A stretch of DNA of 64,000 bases from Roseospira marina (GCF_014197855.1 NZ_JACIGJ010000007.1:124001-188000), one strand, 5' to 3'. Counted from the first letter of the stretch, positions 19,149-28,893 are shown. The notes: generated from the letters alone by a model not told the origin. Numbers and translations are program-made.

Positions 19149-20198
19149 ATGAAGAAGGTTCTTTTCGGCACGACGGCCCTGATCGCCGCTGCCGCTTTCG
19201 CTGGCAGCGCCCAGGCGGAAAAGATCAAGCTCGGCATCGGCGGTAAGCAGGAAGTCTGGTTCGGCTTCGGCGACGTCGAAGACAACGCGGGTGAGACCTA
19301 CAGCTCCACCGGCATGCAGACCGACACCGAGCTGTACTTCACCGGCTCCACCACCCTGGACAACGGCATCACCGTGAAGGCCGTCGTTCAGATGGAAGCC
19401 GACCAGGGCGGCGGCGACGACGCCGACGAAACCTACATCACCATGTCCGGCGGCTTCGGCGCGCTGCAGCTCGGCAACCGTCAGGACGTGGTCATGAACC
19501 AGTCCTGGGGCGGCTCCGACCAGGGCGGTCAGGACTGGGATGAGGCTGTTGGCGACTGGAGCCCGAAGCCGGCTGGTGCCGACCTCGAATTCGGTGACAC
19601 GCTGAGCTACAGCTACTACTCCAGCGACGACACCTCGGTTGGTTACACCACGCCGTCCTTCTTCGGCTTCAGCGGTGCCGCCAGCTACGCCGCGAACAGC
19701 AACGATCGCACGAAGTTCGGCGATTGGAAGACCGAAGGCGGCTACAAGGACATGTATGCCGTTGGTCTGGCCTTCAACAACGAGTTCAGCGGCATCGGCA
19801 TCCACGCCGACGTCGGCTACTGGAACCACGACGGCTCCGCGTCCACCCCGGATCGTGACCTGATCCGCGGCGCCGCGGCCCTGAGCTACGCCGGCTTCGA
19901 GCTGGGCGGCGCCTACGGTGTGTGGGACCACGAAGGCGACGACAACACCATCGACGTCTGGCAGGTCGGTGCTGGTTACGAGAACGGCCCCTACGGCCTG
20001 GACTTCAACTACACCAACATCAACAACGAGCTCTCCAGCGACGACGAAGACATCGATCACTTCAAGGTCGCCGGTAAGTACATCCTCGGCCCGGGCATCA
20101 ACCTGACCGCGTCGGTGTACCACACGGCGTACGACAAGGATAACGGCGACGACCGCGACATCACCGCCGGCCTGATGGGCGTTGCCCTGAGCTTCTAA
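19149..20198 (+). CDS. Outer-membrane porin 2
   Basis: A 349-residue porin, tandem paralogue of porin 1. It shares the signal peptide (one-residue differences), the EKIKLGIGGKQEVWFG first strand, the SIGYTTPSFFGFSGAASY-like central region (here SVGYTT) and the GLMGVALSF C-terminus, but differs in several loops (for example after DQGGQDWDEAVGDW). The ATG at 19149 has an AGGAGAAG site upstream. Its codon use favours GAG/AAG/CTG and GTT/GGT, typical of highly expressed genes. It has its own 296-bp upstream region and a strong terminator behind it, so the two porins can be regulated separately. Confidence 0.93.
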   Translation: MKKVLFGTTALIAAAAFAGSAQAEKIKLGIGGKQEVWFGFGDVEDNAGETYSSTGMQTDTELYFTGSTTLDNGITVKAVVQMEADQGGGDDADETYITMSGGFGALQLGNRQDVVMNQSWGGSDQGGQDWDEAVGDWSPKPAGADLEFGDTLSYSYYSSDDTSVGYTTPSFFGFSGAASYAANSNDRTKFGDWKTEGGYKDMYAVGLAFNNEFSGIGIHADVGYWNHDGSASTPDRDLIRGAAALSYAGFELGGAYGVWDHEGDDNTIDVWQVGAGYENGPYGLDFNYTNINNELSSDDEDIDHFKVAGKYILGPGINLTASVYHTAYDKDNGDDRDITAGLMGVALSF

Positions 20199-20245
20199 GC
20201 TTAGCGCAATCCGCTTGGTGGTCGGTTCTCGGATCGACTGCACGG

Positions 20246-20272
20246 AAGGGAGGGGCTTTGCCCCTCCCTTTT
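20246..20272 (+). terminator. Rho-independent terminator after porin 2
   Basis: Perfect 11-bp stem AAGGGAGGGGC / GCCCCTCCCTT with a TTT loop, followed by TT, 47 bp after the porin 2 stop. Confidence 0.88.
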
Positions 20273-20488
20273 CGTATATGTGGCACCCACCAGACCGGTC
20301 CGGGCCGATCGACCGTACGTCGGGGCCGAAATCATCGAATATCCGTTTCGCCCGGGATGCGCCACGCGCCGCGAAGTGCTATATGCGCGGAACGGTGCCG
20401 GAGGGTCCGCCGCACCGGCCGAGCCACGCGCCCCGCCGTCGGTTGGACCACCGGGATCGGCACCGAGGCACACCTCAGGCAAAGAGCG

Positions 20489-21280
20489 ATGCGCGACATG
20501 ACGGCGTCGGACCAGGGACGCCCCTCCTCCGATCGGGCCGCGGCCCCGGGACACGCCCGACCCGGCCCATCCCCCCACACAGACGACGCAGCGCGACCGG
20601 ACGCCCGTCTGTCCCCGTCCGGCCGTCGGCTGTCCTGGTGGCAGCAGAGCACCCGACTGGTCCGCTATCGGCTGGTCATCCCTCTGTTGCGCAGCGGCCA
20701 CGCCCCGGAGCACACGGCGCGCGGCGTCATGATCGGCCTGATCTGGGCCATGACCCCGCTGGTCGGCATCCAGATGATGATGGTGGCGCTGACCTGGATC
20801 ATCACCACACGCCTGTTCTCCTGGAACTTCAGCCTGGTGCTGGGTCTGGCCTGGACATGGGTCACCAACGCCTTCACCATTCTGCCGTTCTATTATGCCT
20901 ACTACGTCACCGGTCAGGTGCTGCTGGGGCACTGGGACGATATCAGCGGCTTCGACACCTTCGTGGCGCTGTGGCAAGGCACCTTCGGCGCCGACATGGG
21001 GTTCTGGGCCGCGTTGTGGGTCTATCTGGTGGACATCGTCGCCGGCTGGGGCCTGCCTCTGGTGGTTGGGTCGATCCCCTGGGTCATCATCTGCGGATTT
21101 TTTGGGTACCGTCTGAGCCTGCGGGTGTCGCGCCGCTACCACGCCAAGAAAATCGCACGCCGGGCGGCCAGCGAACGCCGCAAGGCCCAGCGTCGGGCGG
21201 ACCGCGCCGCGAAGGACTCGGCCAAGACGGACGCGGAGGGAACCGGTCCGGAAAGATCCGCCCAGGATCCGCAGGTCTGA
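20489..21280 (+). CDS. DUF2062 domain membrane protein
   Basis: A 263-residue membrane protein. A variable, charged N-terminal tail (1-50) precedes the DUF2062 core (about 55-205), with RLVIPLLRSGHAPEHTARGVMIGLIWAMTPLVGIQM and three to four helices, then a highly basic C-terminal tail (SRRYHAKKIARRAASERRK) that is probably cytoplasmic. DUF2062 proteins are widespread in proteobacteria and of unknown function. The ATG at 20489 follows a weak AAGAG site; an ATG nine bases later is an alternative. RNase R follows 104 bp downstream. Confidence 0.85.
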   Translation: MRDMTASDQGRPSSDRAAAPGHARPGPSPHTDDAARPDARLSPSGRRLSWWQQSTRLVRYRLVIPLLRSGHAPEHTARGVMIGLIWAMTPLVGIQMMMVALTWIITTRLFSWNFSLVLGLAWTWVTNAFTILPFYYAYYVTGQVLLGHWDDISGFDTFVALWQGTFGADMGFWAALWVYLVDIVAGWGLPLVVGSIPWVIICGFFGYRLSLRVSRRYHAKKIARRAASERRKAQRRADRAAKDSAKTDAEGTGPERSAQDPQV

Positions 21281-21384
21281 CCACGCCGCGTCGCCCGTCC
21301 CGCCGACTCGCACGGCCCCCGCACTCCGCGTCCTGCCGCCCCGCCCTTCGGCGCTCACCCCTCGCCACAAGGATCGCCGCTGTC

Positions 21385-23673
21385 GTGCCACCCCAGACAC
21401 CGAAAAAGCAGGCGCCGTTTCCCACCCGAGAGCAGGTGGTCGCCTACATCCGCGACAACCCCGACCACGTGGGCAAGCGGGAGATCGCGCGCGCCTTCAA
21501 TCTGAACGCCGAGCAACGCCCGCTGCTGCGCGCCCTGCTGAAGGACCTGGAGAAGGACGGAACGGTGCAGCGCGGCCGCAAGCGCCGCTTCGCGCCCCCG
21601 GGCACCCTGCCCGAAGTCACCGTCCTAACCGTCCACGGCACCGACGCGGACGGCGAGCTGTTGGCCCGCCCGGACACGTGGGATGCGGACGAGCTGGGCC
21701 CGCCGCCGCGCGTGCTGGTACTGCCCATGAAGGGCCGCCACGCCGCCGCCATCGGGGTCGGCGACCGGGTGCTGGCGCGGGTCGCCCGCGACGGCGACTC
21801 GAGCTATGTCGCCAAGCCGATCAAGCGGTTGGCCTCGGCACCCACCCGCCTGCTCGGCGTTCTGGCCGAGGGCCCGGACGGCTGGCGCCTGCGCCCGACC
21901 AACAAGCGCGACCGCAACGAATACATCGTGCGGGCGGCCGATCGCGGCGAAGGCGGGCTTGGCGACCTGGTCGAGGCGGAGATCGTGCCCGGCCGCACCT
22001 ACGGCCTGCGGATGGCCCGCGTGCTGGACCGGTTGGGCGACACCGCCAACCCGCGCGCGGTCAGCCTGATCTGCCTGCACACCCACGGCATCCCGACCGA
22101 GTGGCCGCCGGAGGCGGAGGATCAGGCCAAAGCCGCCGGACCGACCCCGCCCGAGGATCGGGACGACCTGCGCGACGTCCCGCTGGTCACCATCGACGGC
22201 GAGGATGCCCGCGATTTCGACGACGCGGTCTGGGCCGAATCCGACCCGGACCCCGACAACCCGGACGGCTGGCATGCTATGGTCGCCATCGCCGACGTGG
22301 CCTGGTACGTCCGGCCCGGCGACGCCCTAGACGACGAGGCGTTGCGGCGCGGCAACTCGGTCTATTTTCCGGATCGGGTGGTGCCGATGCTGCCGGAGGC
22401 GTTGTCCAACGGCTGGTGCTCCCTGCGGCCGAACGAGGACGGGGGCTGCCTGGCGGTCGAGATGTGGTTCGACGCGCGCGGTCAGAAGATCCGCCACCAG
22501 TTCCGGCGCGGCATCATGCGGTCGGCGGCGCGGCTGACCTACACCCAGGTGCAGATGGCCGTCGACGGCACCGTGGACGACACCACCGGCCCACTGGTCG
22601 AGCCCCTGCTGCGCCCGCTCTACGGCGTGTTCGCGGCCCTCAGCGGCGCCCGGGAGAAACGCGGCAGTCTGGAGCTGGACCTGCCGGAACGCCGCGTGAT
22701 GGTGGGGGAGGACGGCACCGTGTTGGGCATCCAGCCGCGCGCCCGCTACGACAGCCACCGCCTGATCGAGGAACTGATGGTGGCCGCCAACGTCTGCGCG
22801 GCGGAGGAGCTGGAGCGGCTACGCGAACCCTGCCTGTACCGGATCCACGATGAACCGTCGCAGGAGAAGCTGGGCGCGCTGCGTGACTTCCTGCGCACCC
22901 TCGACATCTCCCTGGCGCCGGGGCAGGTGATGACCCCGCACCTGTTCAACCGCGTGCTGGAGCGTGCCCGCGACACCGAACACGAACACTTGGTCAACGA
23001 GGTCGTGCTGCGCGCTCAGGCGCAAGCCGAGTACAACCCGGACAACATCGGCCATTTCGGGCTCGGCCTGCGCCGCTACGCGCATTTCACCTCGCCGATC
23101 CGCCGCTATGCCGACCTGATGGTGCACCGGGCCCTGATCCGGGGCCTGCGGCTGGGCGCGGGGGCCCTGGAGGACGATCAGGCCGAGCAGTTGGCCGAGA
23201 TCGGTGGGCATATCTCCTCCACGGAGCGGCGCGCCGCCGCCGCCGAACGCGACGCCGTCAACCGCTTCATCGTCGGGTTCCTGGCCGGCAAGGTCGGCGC
23301 CACGTTCTCCGGGCGCGTCAACGGCGTGACCCGCGCCGGACTGTTCGTCACCCTGGACGACACCGGCGCCGACGGCCTGATCCCCATCAGCACGCTGCCG
23401 GCGGATTTCTACTGGCACAACGAGGACGCCCGCTGCCTGGAAGGGCGGGAGCACGGCCGCGTCTACCGCCTGGGGCAGCCGGTCACGGTGCGCCTGCGTG
23501 AGGCCGATCCTCTGGTCGGCGGCCTGCTGTTCGAGGTTCTGGACGACGACGGGACGGCCCCCGCCGGGCGGCGCGGACCTCGCACAAAAGCCGGCGGCCC
23601 AAAGGGCGGGCGGCCAAAAACGGGCGGACCGGGGCGGCGGCACGGACCCCCGCCCCGCCACCGGGGGCGCTGA
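21385..23673 (+). CDS. rnr: Ribonuclease R
   Basis: A processive 3'-5' exoribonuclease that degrades structured RNA, with roles in rRNA quality control and trans-translation. The 762-residue protein has an N-terminal winged-helix region (REQVVAYIRDNPDHVGKREIARAF), cold-shock domains, the RNB catalytic domain with TIDGEDARDFDDAVWAE (metal-binding Asp cluster, near residue 270) and HFTSPIRRYADLMVHR, then an S1 domain (FSGRVNGVTRAGLFVTLDDTGADG) and a basic low-complexity tail. The GTG at 21385 was chosen because an AAGGA site lies upstream and the N-terminus starts there with PPQTPKKQ; the longer open frame overlaps the DUF2062 gene. Confidence 0.95.
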   Translation: MPPQTPKKQAPFPTREQVVAYIRDNPDHVGKREIARAFNLNAEQRPLLRALLKDLEKDGTVQRGRKRRFAPPGTLPEVTVLTVHGTDADGELLARPDTWDADELGPPPRVLVLPMKGRHAAAIGVGDRVLARVARDGDSSYVAKPIKRLASAPTRLLGVLAEGPDGWRLRPTNKRDRNEYIVRAADRGEGGLGDLVEAEIVPGRTYGLRMARVLDRLGDTANPRAVSLICLHTHGIPTEWPPEAEDQAKAAGPTPPEDRDDLRDVPLVTIDGEDARDFDDAVWAESDPDPDNPDGWHAMVAIADVAWYVRPGDALDDEALRRGNSVYFPDRVVPMLPEALSNGWCSLRPNEDGGCLAVEMWFDARGQKIRHQFRRGIMRSAARLTYTQVQMAVDGTVDDTTGPLVEPLLRPLYGVFAALSGAREKRGSLELDLPERRVMVGEDGTVLGIQPRARYDSHRLIEELMVAANVCAAEELERLREPCLYRIHDEPSQEKLGALRDFLRTLDISLAPGQVMTPHLFNRVLERARDTEHEHLVNEVVLRAQAQAEYNPDNIGHFGLGLRRYAHFTSPIRRYADLMVHRALIRGLRLGAGALEDDQAEQLAEIGGHISSTERRAAAAERDAVNRFIVGFLAGKVGATFSGRVNGVTRAGLFVTLDDTGADGLIPISTLPADFYWHNEDARCLEGREHGRVYRLGQPVTVRLREADPLVGGLLFEVLDDDGTAPAGRRGPRTKAGGPKGGRPKTGGPGRRHGPPPRHRGR

Positions 23674-23703
23674 CCCGGCGCCCCCGCCACACCCTTCCGT
23701 CGC

Positions 23704-26415
23704 CTACGACACGTAACGGCACTGTGAGGCCGGGGTGCGCGTGTCCATGTTGCGGCCCCGGTTCATGTGGTCGTCGATCTCGGCGGCCGAGCCGATCATG
23801 CGGCCGTACAGGAACACGTTGAACGCGGCGGTCTCCAGATCGCCACCGGTCAGGGCGCCGGAGCGGTAGTCCTTCCACAGCACGGCCAGCAGCAGCGCCG
23901 CGATGACGGCATCGATGTTCACGCAGAACACGTAGGGCGAGGCCCCGACCTCGTACAGCGCCGTCACCAGCTCGCGGTAGAAGGCGTGGAAGATATTGTA
24001 GTCCCCGCGCTCCGCCATGAACCGGGCGATGAACTCCTCGCGCGGGTCGTGGTTGACCGGCTTGCCCCGGAACACCGGATGATGCACGCCGGGCAGGGCG
24101 CGGGTCTCCAGGCCGAGTTCCTTGGCCTTGCGCTTCTCCGCCTTGTAGGACTCCGCGAACGCCATCGCCATCGCCGTCAGATCGAGGCCGTGGTTCGGGT
24201 CGGTCGGATCCTCCAGCCCGCTGCCCTCGAACTGCTGCAACAGGAAGGCCATGCCCTCGAATCCGTTGCCGCCATGGCTGAAGCCGGTGTGGGTCAGGAA
24301 CCCGGCCATCGCGGTGTTGATCTGCACCCGCTGCGGCGTTTGCGGGCCGTCCGCCGCCACCGCACCCTTGGCGCCCTGGGCGGAGATGGACCCCGGCCCG
24401 TTGGAGATCAGCAGACCGATGAGCAGTTGCAGGGGCTTGGCCTCGTCGCCGCGCGCCCGCTTGCCCGTCACCGCCAGATAGCACAGGTCGGCCACCGTCC
24501 AGGCGCTGAACCGCTCCTGGCGGGGAATGCCGTGCAGGTTGCCGCGCTCATGGTGGCGGCCCTCGATGGAGGCCCCGACCATGACCCCGTACAGACGCAG
24601 GTACCACGGCAACGTCTCGGCGGTCAGGCGGCTGATGCGCTTGCGGGTCAGCGGTCCCCAGGCAATTGTCGTGGCGATGGCGGCCAGGATGGCATCACGC
24701 GACGGTCGCCCGCCCAGCGTCTCCAGGAAGCGCAGGAACACGGAATCGCAGCCCCGGTCGCGCACCGCGGTCAGCATGGCCTCCGGTCGCGGATCGGCGG
24801 CCTCGTCCGGGCGGGCGAGGAACAGGGCGCGGGTGGCCTCGTCCACCGCGACCATGGTCACGTCGAACGCCGGATCCCGCCCGGTGCGCAGCCCCGTCGG
24901 CGCGAACAGGTCGATCAGCGTGCGCGCGCAGGCCAGCGGGCGCTCGACCCGGCGCGGGCCCACGATGGACACCGCCGCCGCCATGATGGCGTTGGGAGCG
25001 TTGCCGGCCTCGCGCGCCGCATCGGCGGCGATCAGCATCGGCTCACCCACCAGATTGACCTCGGCCGAGACCGCAACGTCGAGCAGCGCGCGGTCATGCG
25101 CGTCCGCGATCTCGTGCACCAGCGGCAGGGCGAAGCTGGCCTCCAGCGGCTCCAGCGCCAAATCGAGCACGGAATGCCCATGCACCGACGTCACCTGGGT
25201 CTTGGGGTCCATGACCGAGGCCCCGGAGGCATCCTTCATGCCCTGGCGGGCGAAGACGGCGCCGATCCGCTTGCTCAGCGCGCCGATCTGCGCGTCGTAG
25301 GGCGCCATCGCCGGCACCAGCGGCAGATCCAGGTCGGCGGGGAGGGCGATGCCCTGGGTGTTCGCCATCCACGGCTTCAGCGCGAGGGATCCGGTCGGCG
25401 CGAAGTCCGGGGTCATCCCGTTCAGCGCCATGACCTGGGTCAGCGCGGCCGGAATGTCGGCGATGTTCACCACCACAGCGCCCTTGGCCGAGGCGTGCGG
25501 TGTCTCGGGCGTCCACAGGCCGTCGACGCCGAACGTCTCCATGAACCAGCGTTCCTTGTCCTGGGCGCTGTCGCCGCTGCCCGCCATGGCGCCGGCGTGG
25601 CCGACGGCGCGGGTCAGCTTGGACTTCCAGCGCCCGACCACGCAGGCCACCACCGGCTTGTCGAACGCGACCTCGTGCTCGTAGTAGCCGCCGGGTTCCA
25701 CGTACAGAACCGCCGCCTTGGTGCGCGCATCGTTGCTCAGGGCGAAGGCGAAATCGCGCGCGGCGTAATGGATGTAAATGTCCTTGCCGGACGAAATCAG
25801 CGTGGTGGTACCCCAGCCTTCCGTGGCGAGGTACTGCGCGATCGTGGTCGTGAACCCGCCCGAGTTGGAGAAGATCGCCACCGTGCCCTTGCGCAGCGAC
25901 TCGTCCGGATGGTCCCCGCCCAGCGCGCCGCCCAAGCGGATCCGGTTCCAGGAATCGGCGACGCCCAGACAGTTGCCGCCGATCACATCCACGCCGTTGG
26001 CCTGGGCGATGGCCCGGATCTCGCGGGCGTCGTGGACCGCGACCTTCTCCGTGATGATGATGATCTTGGACAGCTTCGGATTGACCCGGATCAGCTCGGC
26101 CACGCCATCGCGCACCCCGGCCGGCGGCAGGTAGACGACCCCGGTGTTGAAGCGGTGACCGGCGTTCATGCCCTCGCGCACGTTGTTGTAGACCGGCACG
26201 TCCCCGATCGGCGTTGGCAGAACCTGCGTCCCGCGTCCCGGCGCGGTGCCGTAGACCACGTTGCCGCCCGAAAAGGCGTGGCTGATCGGCGTCACCGTGC
26301 GGGATTCCCCACCCAGAATATTCAGCACACAGACGCGGTCGGTGGGGGCCGCCACATCCTCTAGGGATCGGATCCCGAGGTAATAGCTGAACCCTTCGAT
26401 ACCTTGGCGATACAT
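23704..26415 (-). CDS. aclA: ATP citrate lyase, large (succinyl-CoA-synthetase alpha + citrate-synthase-like) subunit
   Basis: Cleaves citrate with ATP and CoA to acetyl-CoA and oxaloacetate, together with the adjacent ATP-grasp subunit. The 903-residue protein has an N-terminal CoA-binding/ligase part (about 1-330) with GGNCLGVADSWNRIRLGG, IFSNSGGFTTTIAQYLATEG and the phospho-His motif RAVGHAGAMAGSG (His273). The C-terminal third (about 620-900) is citrate-synthase-like: THTGFSHGGNGFEGMAF, LPGVHHPVFRGKPVNHDPRE and VNIDAVIAALLLAVLW line up with the His, His and Asp of citryl-CoA cleavage. The middle (about 400-600) is less conserved. The layout matches the alternative two-subunit enzyme reported from Magnetococcus and relatives (type II ACL). 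The start at 26415 has a GGGAGC site 29 bp after the small-subunit gene. Confidence 0.88.
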   Translation of the reverse strand: MYRQGIEGFSYYLGIRSLEDVAAPTDRVCVLNILGGESRTVTPISHAFSGGNVVYGTAPGRGTQVLPTPIGDVPVYNNVREGMNAGHRFNTGVVYLPPAGVRDGVAELIRVNPKLSKIIIITEKVAVHDAREIRAIAQANGVDVIGGNCLGVADSWNRIRLGGALGGDHPDESLRKGTVAIFSNSGGFTTTIAQYLATEGWGTTTLISSGKDIYIHYAARDFAFALSNDARTKAAVLYVEPGGYYEHEVAFDKPVVACVVGRWKSKLTRAVGHAGAMAGSGDSAQDKERWFMETFGVDGLWTPETPHASAKGAVVVNIADIPAALTQVMALNGMTPDFAPTGSLALKPWMANTQGIALPADLDLPLVPAMAPYDAQIGALSKRIGAVFARQGMKDASGASVMDPKTQVTSVHGHSVLDLALEPLEASFALPLVHEIADAHDRALLDVAVSAEVNLVGEPMLIAADAAREAGNAPNAIMAAAVSIVGPRRVERPLACARTLIDLFAPTGLRTGRDPAFDVTMVAVDEATRALFLARPDEAADPRPEAMLTAVRDRGCDSVFLRFLETLGGRPSRDAILAAIATTIAWGPLTRKRISRLTAETLPWYLRLYGVMVGASIEGRHHERGNLHGIPRQERFSAWTVADLCYLAVTGKRARGDEAKPLQLLIGLLISNGPGSISAQGAKGAVAADGPQTPQRVQINTAMAGFLTHTGFSHGGNGFEGMAFLLQQFEGSGLEDPTDPNHGLDLTAMAMAFAESYKAEKRKAKELGLETRALPGVHHPVFRGKPVNHDPREEFIARFMAERGDYNIFHAFYRELVTALYEVGASPYVFCVNIDAVIAALLLAVLWKDYRSGALTGGDLETAAFNVFLYGRMIGSAAEIDDHMNRGRNMDTRTPASQCRYVS

Positions 26416-26444
26416 CGTTCGCTCCCTGTTCCCGAGCCGTCGTC

Positions 26445-27740
26445 TCAGGCGTCGTCCTTGAGGCCGCCTTCTTTGAGTCCCATGTGGCGGGCGATCACCG
26501 CCCGCCCGCCGTCCGACATCCAGGCGTCGACCTTGCGCGCATAGGCCACAACCTCCGAGATCGCGCTGTCGAAGCCGAAGAAGCGGTACGGCACCCCGAG
26601 CGCGTCGCAAGTCTCGGCCAGCGTGCCAAAGCCACGGATGAGGTTGGGTCCGCCGCGTCCCACCACCACATGCAAGGGGGTGGGGCCGCGCTCCGCGAAA
26701 TGCTCTCGCAGGGCGTCGCCCATGGCCCGGAAGGTTTCGTGAATGTCGGTGTTGTTGGCCTTGCCGCCGATGATGAACAGCACGTTCGACTGGCGGAGGA
26801 AGTGGCGGTAGCAGATGCGGGCCACGGCTTTCATCTTCTCGTACGGCGGGTTGCCGCCGAAGTCCGACGAGATGATGGCGCTGTCCCCCAGGACCTCCGT
26901 CACCAGGCTGTTGGCCCCGCCGCCGAAGGTCGGCGCCAGGATGGTTCCGTGCTCATTGATGACGAAGACGTCGGATTGGCCTTGATAGGTGCGGAGTTGA
27001 TTCACCTCGTGCTCGAACTCCGAAACACTGCCCGCGAACAGGTGCGCCGGCAGGCCCAGGCGCGCCATGCGTGGGTCGTCGCGGTCGAACCCGGCCTTGA
27101 AGTCGCAGGCCACGGGCAGCAGGCGCCCGCCCGCCTCCGCCCGCAGGCGGATCGGGTTCAGCTCCAGCGTGGTCATGCCGTAGTGGTGAAACAGGTCCCA
27201 CAGGCGCGGCAGGTGTTGCACCAGCGGCGAGATGATCTCGCGCGGGGCACCCAGGTCGGACAGCGCATTGGCGACGACGAAGGCCTTCAGGCCGGTCAGC
27301 GCCTCGAACGGAACGGTGGCGAGTTCGCTGTGGTCCAGCTCCTCAATCTCGATCCCGCCCTTGTGGGTGATGGTCATGGTCGGCGCCCGGAAGTGGGTGT
27401 CGTCCGTGATGGAGAAATAGACCTCATGCTGCGCCGGAACCCCGGCCTCGAACGTCACGCCGTTGGCCTTGGCGACGAGGGCGCCGTGGCGATGTTCGGC
27501 GAAGTACAGCCGCTCCTTCTCCGCCAAGGCCGATTTCAGGTCGCGAACGACGCCGACCAAACCGGCCTTGCCCTTGCGCCCCACGCCACCCTTGAAGATC
27601 GGCTTGACGAAGACCGTGCCGTGCCGATTCAGCAGGTCCTGGATCTCGTCCTCGCTGGCCCCCGGACCGAGCACCTCGGTGACGGGAAAGTCGACGTAGC
27701 GCAGCAAGGGGGCGCCGTGCAGCAGCCCGGTCAGTTGCAT
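26445..27740 (-). CDS. aclB: ATP citrate lyase, ATP-grasp (beta-type) subunit
   Basis: A 431-residue ATP-grasp protein related to succinyl-CoA synthetase beta and the N-terminal part of eukaryotic ATP citrate lyase; it binds ATP and helps form citryl phosphate. Visible motifs are FVKPIFKGGVGRKGKAGLVG (nucleotide-binding lysines), TTLELNPIRL (metal-binding Glu-Leu-Asn), and NEHGTILAPTFGGGANSLVTEVL with FGGNPPYEKMKAVARIC in the C-terminal CoA-ligase domain. A malate-CoA ligase subunit would look similar, but the citrate-synthase-like domain on the partner favours citrate. It is the first gene of the two-gene operon and is divergent from an NAD(P)-binding protein. Confidence 0.88.
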   Translation of the reverse strand: MQLTGLLHGAPLLRYVDFPVTEVLGPGASEDEIQDLLNRHGTVFVKPIFKGGVGRKGKAGLVGVVRDLKSALAEKERLYFAEHRHGALVAKANGVTFEAGVPAQHEVYFSITDDTHFRAPTMTITHKGGIEIEELDHSELATVPFEALTGLKAFVVANALSDLGAPREIISPLVQHLPRLWDLFHHYGMTTLELNPIRLRAEAGGRLLPVACDFKAGFDRDDPRMARLGLPAHLFAGSVSEFEHEVNQLRTYQGQSDVFVINEHGTILAPTFGGGANSLVTEVLGDSAIISSDFGGNPPYEKMKAVARICYRHFLRQSNVLFIIGGKANNTDIHETFRAMGDALREHFAERGPTPLHVVVGRGGPNLIRGFGTLAETCDALGVPYRFFGFDSAISEVVAYARKVDAWMSDGGRAVIARHMGLKEGGLKDDA

Positions 27741-28027
27741 GACTGGCTCTCCTTCGTGGTGACCCCGTCACGACAACCGCGTGTCGACGGTCCGCAAACC
27801 GGGGGCCATGGCCGGTATGACCGTAAGACCTGTAAGGGGTATCAGCCCTCGCGCGCCCGGCCATGCGGTTCGTTTGCATGGCTGGGGGGCACCGCGAGGA
27901 CAGCCCCTGACCGGCCGGGCCAGGATTGGTCGTTGCCCGGCCATCATGACACCGAACGGCCGGCGCGCGCGAGAGGCCCGATTGCGCAAACAGACCGGCA
28001 TGCGCCATTGGAGGAAAGGAGTCGCTC

Positions 28028-28663
28028 ATGACCGTGCTCGTCATCGGCGCCAGCCGGGGCATCGGGCGGGACACCGTCCGCGCCACCTTGAAGGCCGGCC
28101 ACCGCGTGCGCGCCTTTGCCCGCTCCGCCGATAGCCTGCCCATCCGGCATCCGAACCTGGAGCGATGGCGCGGCGACGCCCTGAACCCGGACGACGTCGC
28201 CGCCGCGCTGGTCGGCGTGCAGACGGTGATCCAGACCCTGGGCGTGTCCGCGCGCGCCCTGATGGAACCGGTGACGCTGTTTTCCGAGGCGACGCGGGTC
28301 CTGCTCCCGGCCATGGAGCACCAGGGGGTGCGCCGGCTGATCACGGTGACCGGATTCGGCGCGGGGGACTGCCGGTCGGCCATCTCCTGCCCGCAGCGCG
28401 TCCCGTTCCGCCTGCTGCTGGGCCGCGCCTACGACGACAAGAGCGTGCAGGAAGAGCTGATCAAGGCCAGTGCGCTCGACTGGACCATCGTCCGGCCCGG
28501 CATCCTGGTGGGCGGGCCGGGGTTCGGGCGGTATGCGGTGCTGACCGAGCCGCACGAGTGGCGCAACGGCGTGATCGCCCGCCGCGACGTGGCCCGCTTC
28601 CTGGTCCGTCAGATCACCGACACCACGCACATCCATAAGGCGCCGGTGCTGGTCTGGGGTTAG
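28028..28663 (+). CDS. NAD(P)-binding Rossmann-fold protein (NmrA/SDR-like)
   Basis: A 211-residue atypical short-chain dehydrogenase of the NAD(P)H-binding family. The N-terminal dinucleotide motif is TVLVIGASRGIGRDTVRATL (GxSxGIG), followed by FARSADS, where an Arg could select NADP. The C-terminal part (SALDWTIVRPGILVGGPG) is the substrate-proximal conserved region. There is no classical Tyr-x3-Lys dyad, so it may act as a redox sensor or reductase of unknown substrate. A strong GGAGGAAAGGAG site precedes the ATG. Confidence 0.85.
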   Translation: MTVLVIGASRGIGRDTVRATLKAGHRVRAFARSADSLPIRHPNLERWRGDALNPDDVAAALVGVQTVIQTLGVSARALMEPVTLFSEATRVLLPAMEHQGVRRLITVTGFGAGDCRSAISCPQRVPFRLLLGRAYDDKSVQEELIKASALDWTIVRPGILVGGPGFGRYAVLTEPHEWRNGVIARRDVARFLVRQITDTTHIHKAPVLVWG

Positions 28664-28893
28664 GCGCGACGGGCCTGGATCGGCATCCTTTGTCAGATGG
28701 GTGCGCTGCACCATATCCTTGGGACGGGTGCGGTCGCCTGGCCCGGCCACGGTCACGGCCACGCGGGGCGCCCACATCGCAAAGGCCCTGCACGAGAAGG
28801 CCCATCGCGCGTGTTTCATCGCGAACTCCCTGTGCATATCGCAGCGCGGCATGCCGCGCCCGCAAGCAAAGACAGCGGCAGGACCACGGTGGT

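Noticed and set aside
17827-20198. Porin duplication as a composite transposon or insertion
   Set aside because: No transposase, terminal inverted repeats or target duplication; simple tandem duplication is enough.
23767-26364. An 865-codon plus-strand open frame opposite the ATP citrate lyase large subunit
   Set aside because: No motif or ribosome site, and biased composition; an antisense shadow.
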